Shown piece after piece: positions 10,676 to 19,534 of a stretch of 57,575 nucleotides of DNA. How positions within the stretch are numbered: position 1 is the stretch's first letter; every line of letters begins with the position of its first letter. The position numbers and the translations under genes were made by a program. The notes below the pieces were generated by a model. It made no database searches, was not told the origin of the DNA, and saw nothing but the letters and a program-made list of their open reading frames with translations. The DNA is from Pseudomonadota bacterium (lineage in GTDB: Bacteria > Pseudomonadota > Gammaproteobacteria > Steroidobacterales > Steroidobacteraceae): positions 1 through 57,575 of the forward strand of contig JAKCDC010000017.1 of assembly GCA_021838635.1 (NCBI GenBank), given 5' to 3'.

Positions 10676-13072
10676 TCAGGCGCGCGCCGCGGCGCCGTCG
10701 GGCCACTTCCAGTCCGCCACGAGCGGCATGTCCCGGCCATGACGGCGGATGTAGGTCGCGTGCTCGATCAGCAGGCCTCGGGCGCGCTCCTTCAGGTAGG
10801 CGCCACGGTCCCCGAGCTGCGCCAGGCGGTCGATCGCATCCTGGACGAGATGGAACCGGTCCATGTCGTTGAGCACGGTCATGTCAAACGGCGTGGTGAT
10901 GGTCCCCTCCTCCTTGTAGCCGCGCACGTGCAGCCCGGCGCTGTTGTGGCGCCGGTACGTCAACCGATGAATCAGCCACGGATAGCCGTGGAAGGCGAAA
11001 ATCACCGGCTTGTCCCGGGTGAACAGCGAATCGAAGTCCGCATCGCTCAGCCCATGCGGATGTTCGCTGCTTGGCTGCAGCCGCATCAGATCCACGACGT
11101 TGACCACCCGGATCTTCAGCTCCGGCAGCCCCTCGCGCAGCATCGCGACGGCCGCGAGCGTCTCGAGCGTCGGCACGTCCCCGGCACACGCCATCACCAG
11201 ATCCGGCACAGCGCCCGCATCGTTGCTCGCCCAGTCCCAGATGCCGATGCCGGCGGTGCAATGCGCCGCGGCCGCCTCGATCGACAGCCACTGCGGCGCC
11301 GGATGCTTCCCGGCGATGACCACATTGACGTAGTGACGGCTGCGCAGACAGTGATCCATCACCGAGAGCAGACAGTTCGCATCGGGCGGCAGATACACTC
11401 GTACGATCCCGGCCTTTTTGTTGACCACGTGATCGATGAAGCCGGGATCCTGGTGCGTGAAGCCGTTGTGGTCCTGACGCCAGACGTGCGAGGTGAGCAG
11501 GTAGTTCAGCGAGGCGATCGGCCGCCGCCAGGGGATGCCGGCGGTGACTTTCAGCCACTTGGCATGCTGATTGAACATCGAGTCGATGATGTGGATGAAC
11601 GCCTCGTAACAGTTGAACAGGCCGTGGCGGCCGGTGAGCAGGTAGCCCTCGAGCCACCCCTCGCACTGGTGCTCACTCAGGATCTCCAGCACCCGCCCGG
11701 TCGGGGCGAGGAATTCATCATCCGACGCCGTGCGCGCCTCCCACTGGCGATTGGAGGCCTCGAACACCGCCTGCAGCTTGTTCGACACGGTCTCATCGGG
11801 CCCGAACAGGCGAAAGGTGCTCCGGTTCATCCGAATCACCTCGCGCAGGTACACCCCGAGCGTGCCGGTGTCGGAGGCCGCGAGTGCCCCGGGGGCGCTG
11901 ACCGGTTGGGCATACGCGCGAAACTCGGGCAACAGCAGCTCGCGCAGCAGCAATCCGCCGTTGGCGTGCGGGTTCGCGCCCATGCGCCGCGCGCCGCGCG
12001 GGGCGAGCTCGGCGAACTCCGCGCGCAGCCGTCCGTGTTCGAACAGCTCCTCGGGCCGGTAGCTGCGCATCCAGGCCTCGAGCGCCCGAAGGTGCTGCGG
12101 ATCGCTCGCTGGATCTGTGATCGGCACCTGGTGGGCACGGAAACTGCCTTCGATGCGCTTGCCGTCGAGCTGCTTCGGCCCGGTCCAGCCCTTGGGGCTC
12201 TCGAGCACGATCATCGGCCAGCGCGGGCGCGTGCTCGGCGCCCCGGGGGCGCGCGCGGCGCGCTGGATCGCACGCATCTGCCCGATCACCGTATCGAGCG
12301 TCGCGGCCATCAGCGAGTGCATCGCCAGCGGTTCGGCTCCGCTCACGTAGTACGGCCGCCAGCCGTAGCCACTCAGCAGCTGCGTCAGCTCCTCGCGCTC
12401 GATGCGCGCGAGCACCGTGGGGTTGGCGATCTTGTAGCCGTTCAGATGCAGAATCGGCAGCACCGCCCCGTCCTGCGCGGGGTTGATGAACTTGTTCAGA
12501 TGCCAGCTGCCGGCGAGCGGACCGGTCTCGGCCTCCCCATCACCGACCACGCACGCGGCAATGAGCTCGGGATTGTCGAGCACCGCTCCGCAGGCATGGC
12601 TCAGGGAATACCCGAGCTCCCCGCCCTCGTGAATCGAGCCGGGGCACTCCGGAGAGACATGGCTCGGAATGCCGCCGGGGAAGGAGAACTGGGTGAACAG
12701 GCGCTTAAGACCCACCTCGTCCTGGGAGATCTGCGGATACAGCTCGCTGTAGGTGCCCTCCAGGTAGGTGTTGGCGACCAACGCCGGTCCGCCATGACCG
12801 GGACCGGAGAGATAAATCATGTCCAGGTCGTGCGCGCAGATCACGCGGTTCAGATGCGCATAGATGAAGTTCTGTCCCGGCGTCGTCCCCCAGTGGCCGA
12901 GCAACATCGCCTTGATGTGCTCAGGTGCGAGCGGCTCGCTGAGCAACGGGTTGTCGCGCAGATAGATCTGTCCGACCGACAGGTAATTCGCCGCGCGCCA
13001 GTACGCATCGAGACGCCGCAGTTGTTCGGGAGAGAGCGCTTCGGCCGCGGACGGCCCACCATGTCGCGACAT
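10676..13072 (-). CDS. xfp: Xylulose-5-phosphate/fructose-6-phosphate phosphoketolase
   Basis: Thiamine-diphosphate enzyme that splits xylulose-5-phosphate or fructose-6-phosphate with phosphate into acetyl phosphate and glyceraldehyde-3-phosphate or erythrose-4-phosphate. The 798-residue length is typical. Visible motifs: [11 protein letters not shown], the long conserved block around [18 protein letters not shown], the ThDP/Mg site [15 protein letters not shown] with [15 protein letters not shown], and [15 protein letters not shown] 13072 is preceded by AAGGAG at 6 bases, an excellent ribosome site. A 155-residue upstream in-frame extension looks like random high-GC sequence and was discarded. 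It is followed by ackA. Family known mainly from bifidobacteria and lactobacilli but widespread in proteobacteria. Confidence 0.96.
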   Translation of the reverse strand: MSRHGGPSAAEALSPEQLRRLDAYWRAANYLSVGQIYLRDNPLLSEPLAPEHIKAMLLGHWGTTPGQNFIYAHLNRVICAHDLDMIYLSGPGHGGPALVANTYLEGTYSELYPQISQDEVGLKRLFTQFSFPGGIPSHVSPECPGSIHEGGELGYSLSHACGAVLDNPELIAACVVGDGEAETGPLAGSWHLNKFINPAQDGAVLPILHLNGYKIANPTVLARIEREELTQLLSGYGWRPYYVSGAEPLAMHSLMAATLDTVIGQMRAIQRAARAPGAPSTRPRWPMIVLESPKGWTGPKQLDGKRIEGSFRAHQVPITDPASDPQHLRALEAWMRSYRPEELFEHGRLRAEFAELAPRGARRMGANPHANGGLLLRELLLPEFRAYAQPVSAPGALAASDTGTLGVYLREVIRMNRSTFRLFGPDETVSNKLQAVFEASNRQWEARTASDDEFLAPTGRVLEILSEHQCEGWLEGYLLTGRHGLFNCYEAFIHIIDSMFNQHAKWLKVTAGIPWRRPIASLNYLLTSHVWRQDHNGFTHQDPGFIDHVVNKKAGIVRVYLPPDANCLLSVMDHCLRSRHYVNVVIAGKHPAPQWLSIEAAAAHCTAGIGIWDWASNDAGAVPDLVMACAGDVPTLETLAAVAMLREGLPELKIRVVNVVDLMRLQPSSEHPHGLSDADFDSLFTRDKPVIFAFHGYPWLIHRLTYRRHNSAGLHVRGYKEEGTITTPFDMTVLNDMDRFHLVQDAIDRLAQLGDRGAYLKERARGLLIEHATYIRRHGRDMPLVADWKWPDGAAARA

Positions 13073-13128
13073 TGCCGACTCCTTGTACGCGGCCGGGCGG
13101 CCGTCGTTCCATTCATCATGGCATCGTA

Positions 13129-13151
13129 ATGCCGGCATGGCGTATATACGC
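13129..13151. promoter_or_regulatory. Two adjacent short palindromes upstream of xfp
   Basis: Perfect palindromes ATGCCGGCAT (13129-13138) and GCGTATATACGC (13140-13151) sit one base apart in the short divergent region between xfp and the RNB nuclease gene, about 55-80 bases upstream of the xfp start. They could be operator sites for a dimeric regulator. No regulator gene is adjacent and no binding family is recognised. Confidence 0.3.
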
Positions 13152-13181
13152 ACTCCCCGCGATGCGCTGCGGGGGCGCGCA

Positions 13182-13210
13182 TTGACCGTGCCGGAGGCGG
13201 CTCCTAGGAT
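13182..13210 (+). promoter_or_regulatory. Sigma70-type promoter for the RNB nuclease/LOG operon
   Basis: TTGACC (13182-13187) and TAGGAT (13205-13210) are separated by exactly 17 bases. A GAGGGA ribosome site follows before the ATG at 13240, leaving a short leader of about 23 bases. It is one of the best consensus promoters in the window. Confidence 0.6.
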
Positions 13211-13239
13211 GCCGTATCCGGGCATTCGAGGGAACAGGC

Positions 13240-14703
13240 ATGCATGCGGCTTCCCACGGCGGGCGGCAGATCCTGCGTCACATCGCGCGCATCGCGATGA
13301 TTGAGCGGGGGCTGCAGCCTGAGTTTCCGCCGACCGCGATGCGTCAGGCCGCTGCGCTCGGTGCGCCGGCGCGCGCAGCGAACGTGCGCGATCTGCGCAC
13401 GCTGCCGTGGGTGTCGATCGATAACGACGACTCGCGCGACCTGGATCAGATCTCCGCCGCAGAGTCGTTACCCGCAGGCGCCACGCGTGTCTGGGTTGCA
13501 ATCGCCGATGTCGACGCGCTGGTGGGCGCAGGCACACCGATCGACGCCCACGCGCACCGCAACACCACCTCGGTATACACCCCGGCGCAGATCTTCCCGA
13601 TGCTGCCGGAGCGGCTCTCGACCGACCTCACTTCACTTAATGACCAACAGGAGCGCATCGCGCTGGTCATCGAATTAGACATCTTAAGCGACGGTGAAGT
13701 CGCCGCCTCGAGTCTCTACCGCGCGCAGGTGCGCAACCAGGCGAAGCTCGCCTATCCGTCGGTGGCGGAGTGGCTCGAGGGCCGCGCGCCGCCACCGCCG
13801 GGGCTGTCCAACCCGCGACTGCAAAACCCCCTGCGGCTGCAGGATGTCGCGGCGCAGAAGCTGCGCGCCAAACGTCACCTGCGCGGCGCGTTGACGCTCG
13901 AGACGCTCAAGACCCATGCGGTATTCGACGGCGACGCGCTGCGTGACCTCGAACGGGAGCACAAGAACCGCGCGCAGGAGCTGATCGAGGATCTGATGAT
14001 CGCGGCCAACGGCGCCGTGGCTCACTTTCTCGATCTTCATGGCGCCCCGTCGCTGCGCCGAGTACTGCGCACACCGCGCCGCTGGGAGCGCATCGTCGCG
14101 CTCGCCGCGGACGTCGGTGAGCACCTCCCGGCCGCGCCCGATGCGCTCGCGCTGAATGGCTTTCTCGTCCGTCGCCGCGCGGCCGACCCGGAACGCTTCG
14201 CCGACCTGTCGCTCGCGGTGGTCAAATCGCTCGGCTCCGGGGAGTACGTGGCACAGCAGCCCGGTCGGGGCGTGAACGAACATTTCGGGCTCGCGGTGAG
14301 CAACTACACCCACTCCAGTGCGCCGAACCGGCGCTTCCCCGACCTTGTCAGCCAGCGTTTGGTCAAGGCGGTGTTGGCCGAGAGGCCCTCGCCCTATCCC
14401 TACGGGCTGCTCGAGCAGCTCGCCGCGCACTGTACGCTGCAGGAAGATCAGGCCGCCAAAGTCGAGCGCCGCGTGACGAAATCCGCCGCCGCGCTGCTGC
14501 TCGCCGGGCGCATCGGGGAGGTTTTCGATGCCCTGGTCACCGGCGCGGCGGCCAAGGGCACCTGGGTGCGTATCCTGCGCCCGGCGGTGGAGGGACGACT
14601 CCTGCGCGGCTTCGAGGGCGCGGATATCGGCCACCGGCTGCGGGTGCGGCTGGTGCGCGTGGATGTGGAGCGGGGTTTCATCGACTTCGAACGGGTGCAC
14701 TGA
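13240..14703 (+). CDS. RNB-domain exoribonuclease, short RNase II/R-like form
   Basis: Predicted 3'-to-5' hydrolytic exoribonuclease. The 487-residue protein is essentially the catalytic RNB domain plus a short C-terminal RNA-binding part. The N-terminal cold-shock domains of RNase II and R (640-800 residues) are missing. The metal site [12 protein letters not shown] (59-70) aligns with TIDSASTEDMDD of E. coli RNase II, keeping D61, D67 and D69 but with Gln70 where RNase II has Asp210. The later conserved [18 protein letters not shown] is intact. A GAGGGA ribosome site precedes the ATG. The stop overlaps the start of the LOG gene by one base, implying coupled translation. Confidence 0.85.
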   Translation: MHAASHGGRQILRHIARIAMIERGLQPEFPPTAMRQAAALGAPARAANVRDLRTLPWVSIDNDDSRDLDQISAAESLPAGATRVWVAIADVDALVGAGTPIDAHAHRNTTSVYTPAQIFPMLPERLSTDLTSLNDQQERIALVIELDILSDGEVAASSLYRAQVRNQAKLAYPSVAEWLEGRAPPPPGLSNPRLQNPLRLQDVAAQKLRAKRHLRGALTLETLKTHAVFDGDALRDLEREHKNRAQELIEDLMIAANGAVAHFLDLHGAPSLRRVLRTPRRWERIVALAADVGEHLPAAPDALALNGFLVRRRAADPERFADLSLAVVKSLGSGEYVAQQPGRGVNEHFGLAVSNYTHSSAPNRRFPDLVSQRLVKAVLAERPSPYPYGLLEQLAAHCTLQEDQAAKVERRVTKSAAALLLAGRIGEVFDALVTGAAAKGTWVRILRPAVEGRLLRGFEGADIGHRLRVRLVRVDVERGFIDFERVH

Positions 14704-15497
14704 TGGACAAAAATGCTGCCACCGATATGACTCATCCTCCTGCGCTCGCGTACGAGCAGGAGAGCTTCCTCACCAGCGATGCGGCCCGGCCGCTGCGCAT
14801 CCTGGCGGAGTATCTGGAGCCGCTGGAGCGCTTCCGGCGCGCCGGAGTGCACGCCACGGTCGTGTTCTTCGGCTCGGCGCGTCTGCGGCCCGATGGCCCG
14901 CTCGGCCAGTACTACGAGCATGCCCGCGAACTCGCCGGGCTGATTACCCGCTGGTCCGCATCACTCCCGGAACACGCGCACCGCTACGTGGTGTGCTCCG
15001 GCGGCGGCGGTGGGATCATGGAGGCGGCCAACCGGGGCGCCACCGAGGCCGGCGGCAAGACGGTGGGCCTGAACATCAGTCTGCCGCACGAACAGCATCC
15101 CAACCCCTACCTCTCGAGCGAGCTCACGTTCGAGTTCCACTACTTCTTCATGCGCAAGCTCTGGTTCGCCCATCTGGCGCGGGCACTGATCGCCTTCCCC
15201 GGCGGACTCGGCACGCTCGATGAGCTCACCGAGTTTCTCACCCTCGCCCAGACCCGCAAGCTCGCGCGCGATATTCCGGTGATTCTCTACGGCCCGGAGT
15301 ACTGGAACGAGATCATCGACTTCAACGCGCTCGCCCGTCACGGCGTGATCGATGCGCAGGACCTGAACCTGTTCGAGTTCGCCGACCGCCCCGAGGAGGC
15401 GCTCGCGATCCTCACGCGACGCCTCACACCCGAGCCACGCGAGGCCTCCGGGTTCGCTCACTCGCGCCTGCGCGCCCGAGCGCCGCAGGGCGCGTGA
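14703..15497 (+). CDS. LOG family protein (TIGR00730-type phosphoribohydrolase-like)
   Basis: Rossmann-like protein of the LOG family, often annotated lysine decarboxylase-like. Characterised members are nucleoside 5'-monophosphate phosphoribohydrolases (cytokinin activation in plants; PpnN nucleosidase in E. coli). The 264 residues include VVFFGSARL, the phosphate-binding GGGGGIMEAANRGA and the hallmark PGGLGTLDELTE. Its ATG overlaps the RNB nuclease TGA (TGATG), so both products are probably made together. A nuclease releasing 5'-NMPs next to an NMP-cleaving enzyme suggests ribonucleotide turnover, but that link is inference. Confidence 0.85.
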   Translation: MDKNAATDMTHPPALAYEQESFLTSDAARPLRILAEYLEPLERFRRAGVHATVVFFGSARLRPDGPLGQYYEHARELAGLITRWSASLPEHAHRYVVCSGGGGGIMEAANRGATEAGGKTVGLNISLPHEQHPNPYLSSELTFEFHYFFMRKLWFAHLARALIAFPGGLGTLDELTEFLTLAQTRKLARDIPVILYGPEYWNEIIDFNALARHGVIDAQDLNLFEFADRPEEALAILTRRLTPEPREASGFAHSRLRARAPQGA

Positions 15498-15531
15498 ATG
15501 TCGCTGCCGAGCTCAACGCCAGGCGTCGCCC

Positions 15532-16878
15532 TTACAGCCGTCCGGGCAAGTGCAGCTCGAAGCGCGCCCCGCCGAGCGGCGAGGTGTCGACCGACAGCGT
15601 GCCGCCGTAGAGCTCGACTGTCTCGCGCACCATGGCGAGGCCGAGTCCGTGACCGGGCACGGTCTCATCCGTGCGCACGCCGCGCTCCAGCACCCGCGCT
15701 CGATTCTCCGCCGAGACCCCCGGCCCGTCGTCCTCGACGATGAGAGTCATGTTCTCCTGCACCTCACCGGCCGGATCGATCGCGACCGTCAAACGGACCC
15801 GCTGCGTGCACCACTTGCAGGCGTTATCGAGCAGGTTGCCGAGCATCTCCATCAAGTCGGCCCGATCGCCGACGAACTGGCTCGCCGCCGGCACCGCCAG
15901 CTCGAGCGAGAGATCCTTGTCGCGATAGACCTTCAGCAGCGCAGCGCGCAGATCCGTGGCGACCGGCGCGACCGCCACGGGCGCCTGCCCGAGTAGACCG
16001 CCGCCGGAGGCCGCCGCCCGCTTCAGCTGATGCTCGATGATGTCGCTCATGCGGTCGATTTCGGTGCCGATCGACTCGCTCGCCTCAGCGGCCGCCGGCA
16101 GCGCCGAGCGCATCACCGCCAAGGGCGTCTTCAAGCTGTGGGCAAGATTGCCGAGAGTATCGCGGTAGCGCGCCAGACGTTTGCGCTCCCCGATCAGGAG
16201 CGCATTCAGATGGCGTGCCACGCCGCTCAGTTCACGCGGGTAGCCACCGCCGAGGACCTCGCTGTGCCCCTCCTCGACCTCGTGGATCTCGCGCTCGAGC
16301 CGGCGCACCGGCGCCAGCACCGCCCGCAGCAGCACCGCGAGCGTCGCCAGCAGCAGAGCCATCAGGACGCTGAACCACAACACCATGCGGCGGCGGAACT
16401 CCCAGAGCTGCTCCTCATAGGGCGTCAGGCTCACCGCCACACTGAAGGTGATCGGCCCGCTCGCACCCGGGTCATCCGCGAACGACACCCCGCGGCTCTC
16501 GACGGCGAGCCGCCGGTGTCCGGCCATCGAGTAGGAGAACGTGCGCGCCCCCTGGGGCAGCAGCGGACCGAAGCTCACATCGGCCTCGGCGGTCGAGGGG
16601 GACGTCCACTGATGGTGCGCGGAGCGGATGGCCGCATACAGCCCCGAGCGCGGCGTCGCGAAGCGCGAATCGAGTGCCGAAAGCGGCGCAACGTAGCCTT
16701 TTTTCGGTTCGCGCTCGGCCGCGGCGATGAGGGCGATGATCTGCGAGTCGAGCAGCTCGTGCAGCGAGTGGTCCGAGAGCGTACGAAAGCCATGATCGAG
16801 CACCAGCGTCATGACGCCGAAGAACAGCGCGAGCGGCAGCGCCACCGACAGCAACAGCCGTTGGCTGAGGGATTGCAC
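15532..16878 (-). CDS. phoQ: Sensor histidine kinase, PhoQ-like
   Basis: Membrane sensor kinase of about 448 residues. An N-terminal membrane helix (LLLSVALPLALFFGVMTLVL) is followed by a periplasmic domain of roughly 130 residues, a second helix (MVLWFSVLMALLLATLAVLL), a HAMP segment, the phosphoacceptor His in NLAHSLKTPLAV, and the ATP-binding boxes GNLLDNACKW, DDGPG and GHGLGLAMV. The start is uncertain: GTG at 16878 lies 16 bases beyond the response-regulator stop, while an upstream in-frame TTG (16917) would overlap it by 23 bases. Neither has a strong ribosome site. The order PepSY protein, regulator, kinase and the sequence style fit the PhoPQ subfamily; the stimulus cannot be inferred. 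Confidence 0.85.
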   Translation of the reverse strand: MQSLSQRLLLSVALPLALFFGVMTLVLDHGFRTLSDHSLHELLDSQIIALIAAAEREPKKGYVAPLSALDSRFATPRSGLYAAIRSAHHQWTSPSTAEADVSFGPLLPQGARTFSYSMAGHRRLAVESRGVSFADDPGASGPITFSVAVSLTPYEEQLWEFRRRMVLWFSVLMALLLATLAVLLRAVLAPVRRLEREIHEVEEGHSEVLGGGYPRELSGVARHLNALLIGERKRLARYRDTLGNLAHSLKTPLAVMRSALPAAAEASESIGTEIDRMSDIIEHQLKRAAASGGGLLGQAPVAVAPVATDLRAALLKVYRDKDLSLELAVPAASQFVGDRADLMEMLGNLLDNACKWCTQRVRLTVAIDPAGEVQENMTLIVEDDGPGVSAENRARVLERGVRTDETVPGHGLGLAMVRETVELYGGTLSVDTSPLGGARFELHLPGRL

Positions 16879-16894
16879 CGCAGCGTCCGCGCCG

Positions 16895-17581
16895 TCAGCC
16901 GGCCACGTGACGCGCAAGGGAGAAGCGGTAGCCGCGCCCGCGCAGCGTCTCGATGGGCTTCAGCTGCTCGTTGGGATCGAGCTTGCGGCGCAGCCGCCCC
17001 ACCAGCACTTCGATGACGTTGCTGTCGCGCTCGAAGTCCTGATCATAGAGCCGCTCGGTGAGCTCGGCCTTGGAGATCACCTCCCCGGCACGCAACATCA
17101 GGTGCTCGAGGATGCGGTACTCAAACGTGGTCAGCTCCACCGCCACACCATCGACCGCCACGGTCTGCGCGCGCGTATCGAGGGTCACCGGACCGCACTT
17201 GAGCTCCGGACTCGCCCAGCCGCCGGCACGGCGCAGCAGCGCCTGCAGACGCGCCAATACCTCCTCGAAATGAAACGGCTTGGCGACGTAATCGTCCGCG
17301 CCGGCCTGCAATCCCTCGACCTTGTCCTGCCAATTATCGCGCGCGGTGAGAATCAGGATCGGGTAGGTTTTGTGCGCCGCGCGCAGCCTGCGGATGACCT
17401 CGAGTCCGGAGAGCTTCGGCAGCCCCAGGTCGATCAGCGCCACATCGAGCGGATACTCCAGGCCCGCGAACAGCCCGTCCTCCCCGTCCTGCGCCACATC
17501 GACCGAGAAGCCCGCCGCGGCGAGTTCGCTCTTTAAGCTCTCCCGCAACGCCGCCTCGTCTTCGACCACCAACGCCCGCAT
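16895..17581 (-). CDS. phoP: Response regulator, OmpR/PhoP family
   Basis: DNA-binding partner of the adjacent kinase. The 228 residues show a receiver domain with the acidic pair E7-D8, phosphoacceptor Asp51 in LIDLGLP, the conserved Thr in LTARDN and Lys in VAKPF. The winged-helix output domain follows, with LTTFEYRILEHL, VISKAELTERLYD, SNVIEVLVGRLRRKLD and the terminal RGRGYRF. SNVIEVLVGRLRRKL and the LYDQDFERDSN stretch closely resemble PhoP. The upstream PepSY gene ends 19 bases before this ATG. A direct repeat resembling a PhoP box sits upstream of that gene, consistent with autoregulation. Confidence 0.93.
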   Translation of the reverse strand: MRALVVEDEAALRESLKSELAAAGFSVDVAQDGEDGLFAGLEYPLDVALIDLGLPKLSGLEVIRRLRAAHKTYPILILTARDNWQDKVEGLQAGADDYVAKPFHFEEVLARLQALLRRAGGWASPELKCGPVTLDTRAQTVAVDGVAVELTTFEYRILEHLMLRAGEVISKAELTERLYDQDFERDSNVIEVLVGRLRRKLDPNEQLKPIETLRGRGYRFSLARHVAG

Positions 17582-17600
17582 CGGACCTCCCGCGTGAAAT

Positions 17601-17915
17601 CTACAGAATCCGGCCGCTCGCCGCGTCGACGCGCACGGTGAACACGCGTCCGGACTGGTCCAACAGCCGCAGTACGTACACCGTCTGACCGTGGTTCTTG
17701 CGCGTCTCGGCCCGCACGACGCGCGCTCGGAAGCGCCGCTCGACCATGCGCACGGCCTGGTTCATGGTGATCGCGCTGTGCGCCAGGGGCGCCGCCGGCG
17801 CAGCGTACGCCTCGCGCGCCTGAAGGCGCGTGCACCCGCCGCACAGAGCGCCAAGCGCCAACGCGAGCACGAGTCCTGCGCGTATTCTGTTCATGGGAAG
17901 TCGCACGTTTGTCAT
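17601..17915 (-). CDS. PepSY-domain protein, exported (possible lipoprotein)
   Basis: A 104-residue protein with a signal-like N-terminus (hydrophobic run AGLVLALALGALCGGC) and a single PepSY domain in the second half (AITMNQAVRMVERRF through GRVFTVRVDAASGRIL). PepSY proteins next to two-component systems are often periplasmic modulators or targets of the kinase. The Cys at the end of the hydrophobic run could be lipidated, but the lipobox (LCGGC) is imperfect. I kept the ATG at 17915, preceded by GGCGAGGC; an internal ATG at 17894 would also leave the signal sequence intact. It is the first gene of the three-gene operon. Confidence 0.8.
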   Translation of the reverse strand: MTNVRLPMNRIRAGLVLALALGALCGGCTRLQAREAYAAPAAPLAHSAITMNQAVRMVERRFRARVVRAETRKNHGQTVYVLRLLDQSGRVFTVRVDAASGRIL

Positions 17916-17978
17916 GCCTCGCCGGCGCCGCTATGGCCAGAAGGCCCTATCGGCGGCCACGCCAGCCTGCGCAACCGT

Positions 17979-18008
17979 AGCCTATCACCCGTGAATCCTC
18001 GCTGAATA
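17979..18008 (-). promoter_or_regulatory. Candidate PhoP-box direct repeat with extended -10
   Basis: On the minus strand, TATTCA (18008-18003) and GATTCA (17997-17992) form a direct repeat with five intervening bases, the 11-bp periodicity of PhoP boxes ((T/G)GTTTA-N5-(T/G)GTTTA). Seven bases further downstream is TAGGCT (17984-17979), preceded by TG as in an extended -10. The inferred start is about 55-60 bases before the PepSY gene. Half-sites differ from the E. coli consensus. Confidence 0.4.
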
Positions 18009-18033
18009 CGCCCCCGACCGGTGCGCTCCGGGC

Positions 18034-18846
18034 TCACGGCTCGCCCTTCGCCGCACACCAGAGCGCCTCCCACTGCGCGGCGCTGAGCTGCCCGAGCGGC
18101 GCGCTGAGCTGAGCGGCCGACGCTTCCATGTGCCGGAAGCGCCGCTCGAACTTCGCGTTCGCCCCGCGCAGCGCCTCCTCCGGATCGATGCCGAGGTGGC
18201 GCCCCCAGTTGGCGAGCGCGAACAGCAGATCCCCGAACTCCTCGCGCACGTGCGCATCGGCCGTCCCCCCGCTCGCCCCGAGCGCCGCATCGAGTTCGCC
18301 GAGCTCCTCGAGTACCTTGGCGCGCACCGCCTGCGGCTCGGCCCAGTCGAACCCGACGCGCCCGGCTCGCCGGCCGAGTTTGCCGGCGCGCATCAGCGCC
18401 GGCAGCGCGAGCGCAACGTCCGCGAGCGCACTGGCATCGCCGTTGGCGTCCCCCGCGCGCTCGAGCGCCTTCAGATCCTCCCAGCGGCGCGACTGCTCAG
18501 CGGCGCTGCCCGGTGTGGCCTCGGTGTCGAACAGGTGCGGATGGCGGCGAACGAGCTTCGCATGAACCCCGGCGGCGACGGCCGCGAAATCGAACCAGCC
18601 GCGCTCCTCGGCGAGCCGGGCATGAAAGACGACCTGAAAGAGCAGATCACCGAGTTCCGCGCGCAGCGCGTGCGGATCGCCCCGCTCGATGGCCGCGCGC
18701 ACCTCGTAGGCTTCCTCGATCGTGTACGGGGCGATGCTCTGAAAATCCTGCGCCCGATCCCAGGGACAGCCCTGCTGCGGATCGCGCAGGCGCACCATCA
18801 ACTCCAGCAGCGCTGCGAGCGCCGCGGCCGGGTCATCCGGCCGCAT
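18034..18846 (-). CDS. mazG: Nucleoside triphosphate pyrophosphohydrolase MazG
   Basis: Hydrolyses (d)NTPs to NMPs and pyrophosphate, a house-cleaning and stress-response enzyme. The 270-residue protein has the tandem MazG fold: the first repeat contains LRDPQQGCPWDRAQDFQSI, IEEAYEV and LRAELGDLLFQVVFHA with the Mg-binding E-E-x-D pattern, and the second contains KVLEELGELDAAL and HVREEFGDLLFALAN. Length and motif order match E. coli MazG (263 residues). The start overlaps the Nudix hydrolase gene by 14 bases, so it is the last gene of a fumC-nudix-mazG operon. Confidence 0.95.
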   Translation of the reverse strand: MRPDDPAAALAALLELMVRLRDPQQGCPWDRAQDFQSIAPYTIEEAYEVRAAIERGDPHALRAELGDLLFQVVFHARLAEERGWFDFAAVAAGVHAKLVRRHPHLFDTEATPGSAAEQSRRWEDLKALERAGDANGDASALADVALALPALMRAGKLGRRAGRVGFDWAEPQAVRAKVLEELGELDAALGASGGTADAHVREEFGDLLFALANWGRHLGIDPEEALRGANAKFERRFRHMEASAAQLSAPLGQLSAAQWEALWCAAKGEP

Positions 18847-19534
18847 CAGTGCAGCACATCCGGTACAGCGTCAGGAGCATCCCGGCGGTGGCGCCCCAGA
18901 TGTTGTGTTCGCCGAAAGGGATATCGATCATGTCGATCTCGACGCCCGGATCACGCAAGCGCACGCGCCGCGGCCGGTGATTGCGCGGATCGAACACGTA
19001 GGCGAGCGGGACTTCAAAGACCACATCGACCTCCTGGCGGTCCGGACGCAGCTCAAAACCCGGTGTGACGCGAGCGACCACCGGAGTGACCCGAAAGCCG
19101 CTGATCACGATATGGTCGGGCAGGTAGCCGATCACCGTGACGAAGCGCCCCTCAAGTCCGATCTCCTCGTACGCCTCGCGCAGCGCCGCGCCAGCCGGAT
19201 CGGCGTCGCTGGCCTCGATCTGCCCGCCCGGAAAGCTCACCTGGCCGGCATGGTTGCGCAGGTCGCGCCCCCGGCGCGTCAGCAGCACGGTCGGACCCTC
19301 GGGACGGTCCACGAGCGGGACGAGCACCGCCGCCGGGGCCGGCTCGGACGGGAAGCTTGCGCGCAGCTCGCGGCTGCGCGCGAGCGTCTGCCCTGGCACG
19401 AGCCAGGTCTGGGGCTGATGGTTCGCAACGCTGCCGGCGAGGCACGCCTCGATGCGCGCGAGCGTCGCGGCGTCCCCGCCCGCCACCCCGGGGCTGTCAG
19501 CCACCGCCGCCGGCACCGCCTTTGATTCCTCCAC
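18833..19534 (-). CDS. Nudix hydrolase, CoA pyrophosphatase-like (NudL/YeaB type)
   Basis: Predicted to split coenzyme A or its thioesters into phosphopantetheine and 3',5'-ADP. The 233-residue protein contains the UPF0035/CoA signature LLTRRGRDLRNHAGQVSFPG immediately before the Nudix box GGQIEASDADPAGAAL-REAYEEIGL. The Asp at the Gx5E position is usual in this subfamily. Translation starts at a GTG (19534), with AGGAG upstream inside the end of fumC, giving a 38-base overlap. It overlaps mazG at its own end. Two nucleotide-sanitising hydrolases are thus translated after fumarase. Confidence 0.9.
   Translation of the reverse strand: MEESKAVPAAVADSPGVAGGDAATLARIEACLAGSVANHQPQTWLVPGQTLARSRELRASFPSEPAPAAVLVPLVDRPEGPTVLLTRRGRDLRNHAGQVSFPGGQIEASDADPAGAALREAYEEIGLEGRFVTVIGYLPDHIVISGFRVTPVVARVTPGFELRPDRQEVDVVFEVPLAYVFDPRNHRPRRVRLRDPGVEIDMIDIPFGEHNIWGATAGMLLTLYRMCCTDAAG

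Noticed and set aside
10556-13129. 857-codon open frame on the plus strand opposite phosphoketolase
   Set aside because: Arg/His/Gln-rich translation with no family motif, fully antisense to a gene with complete catalytic motifs; such long shadow frames are expected at this GC content.
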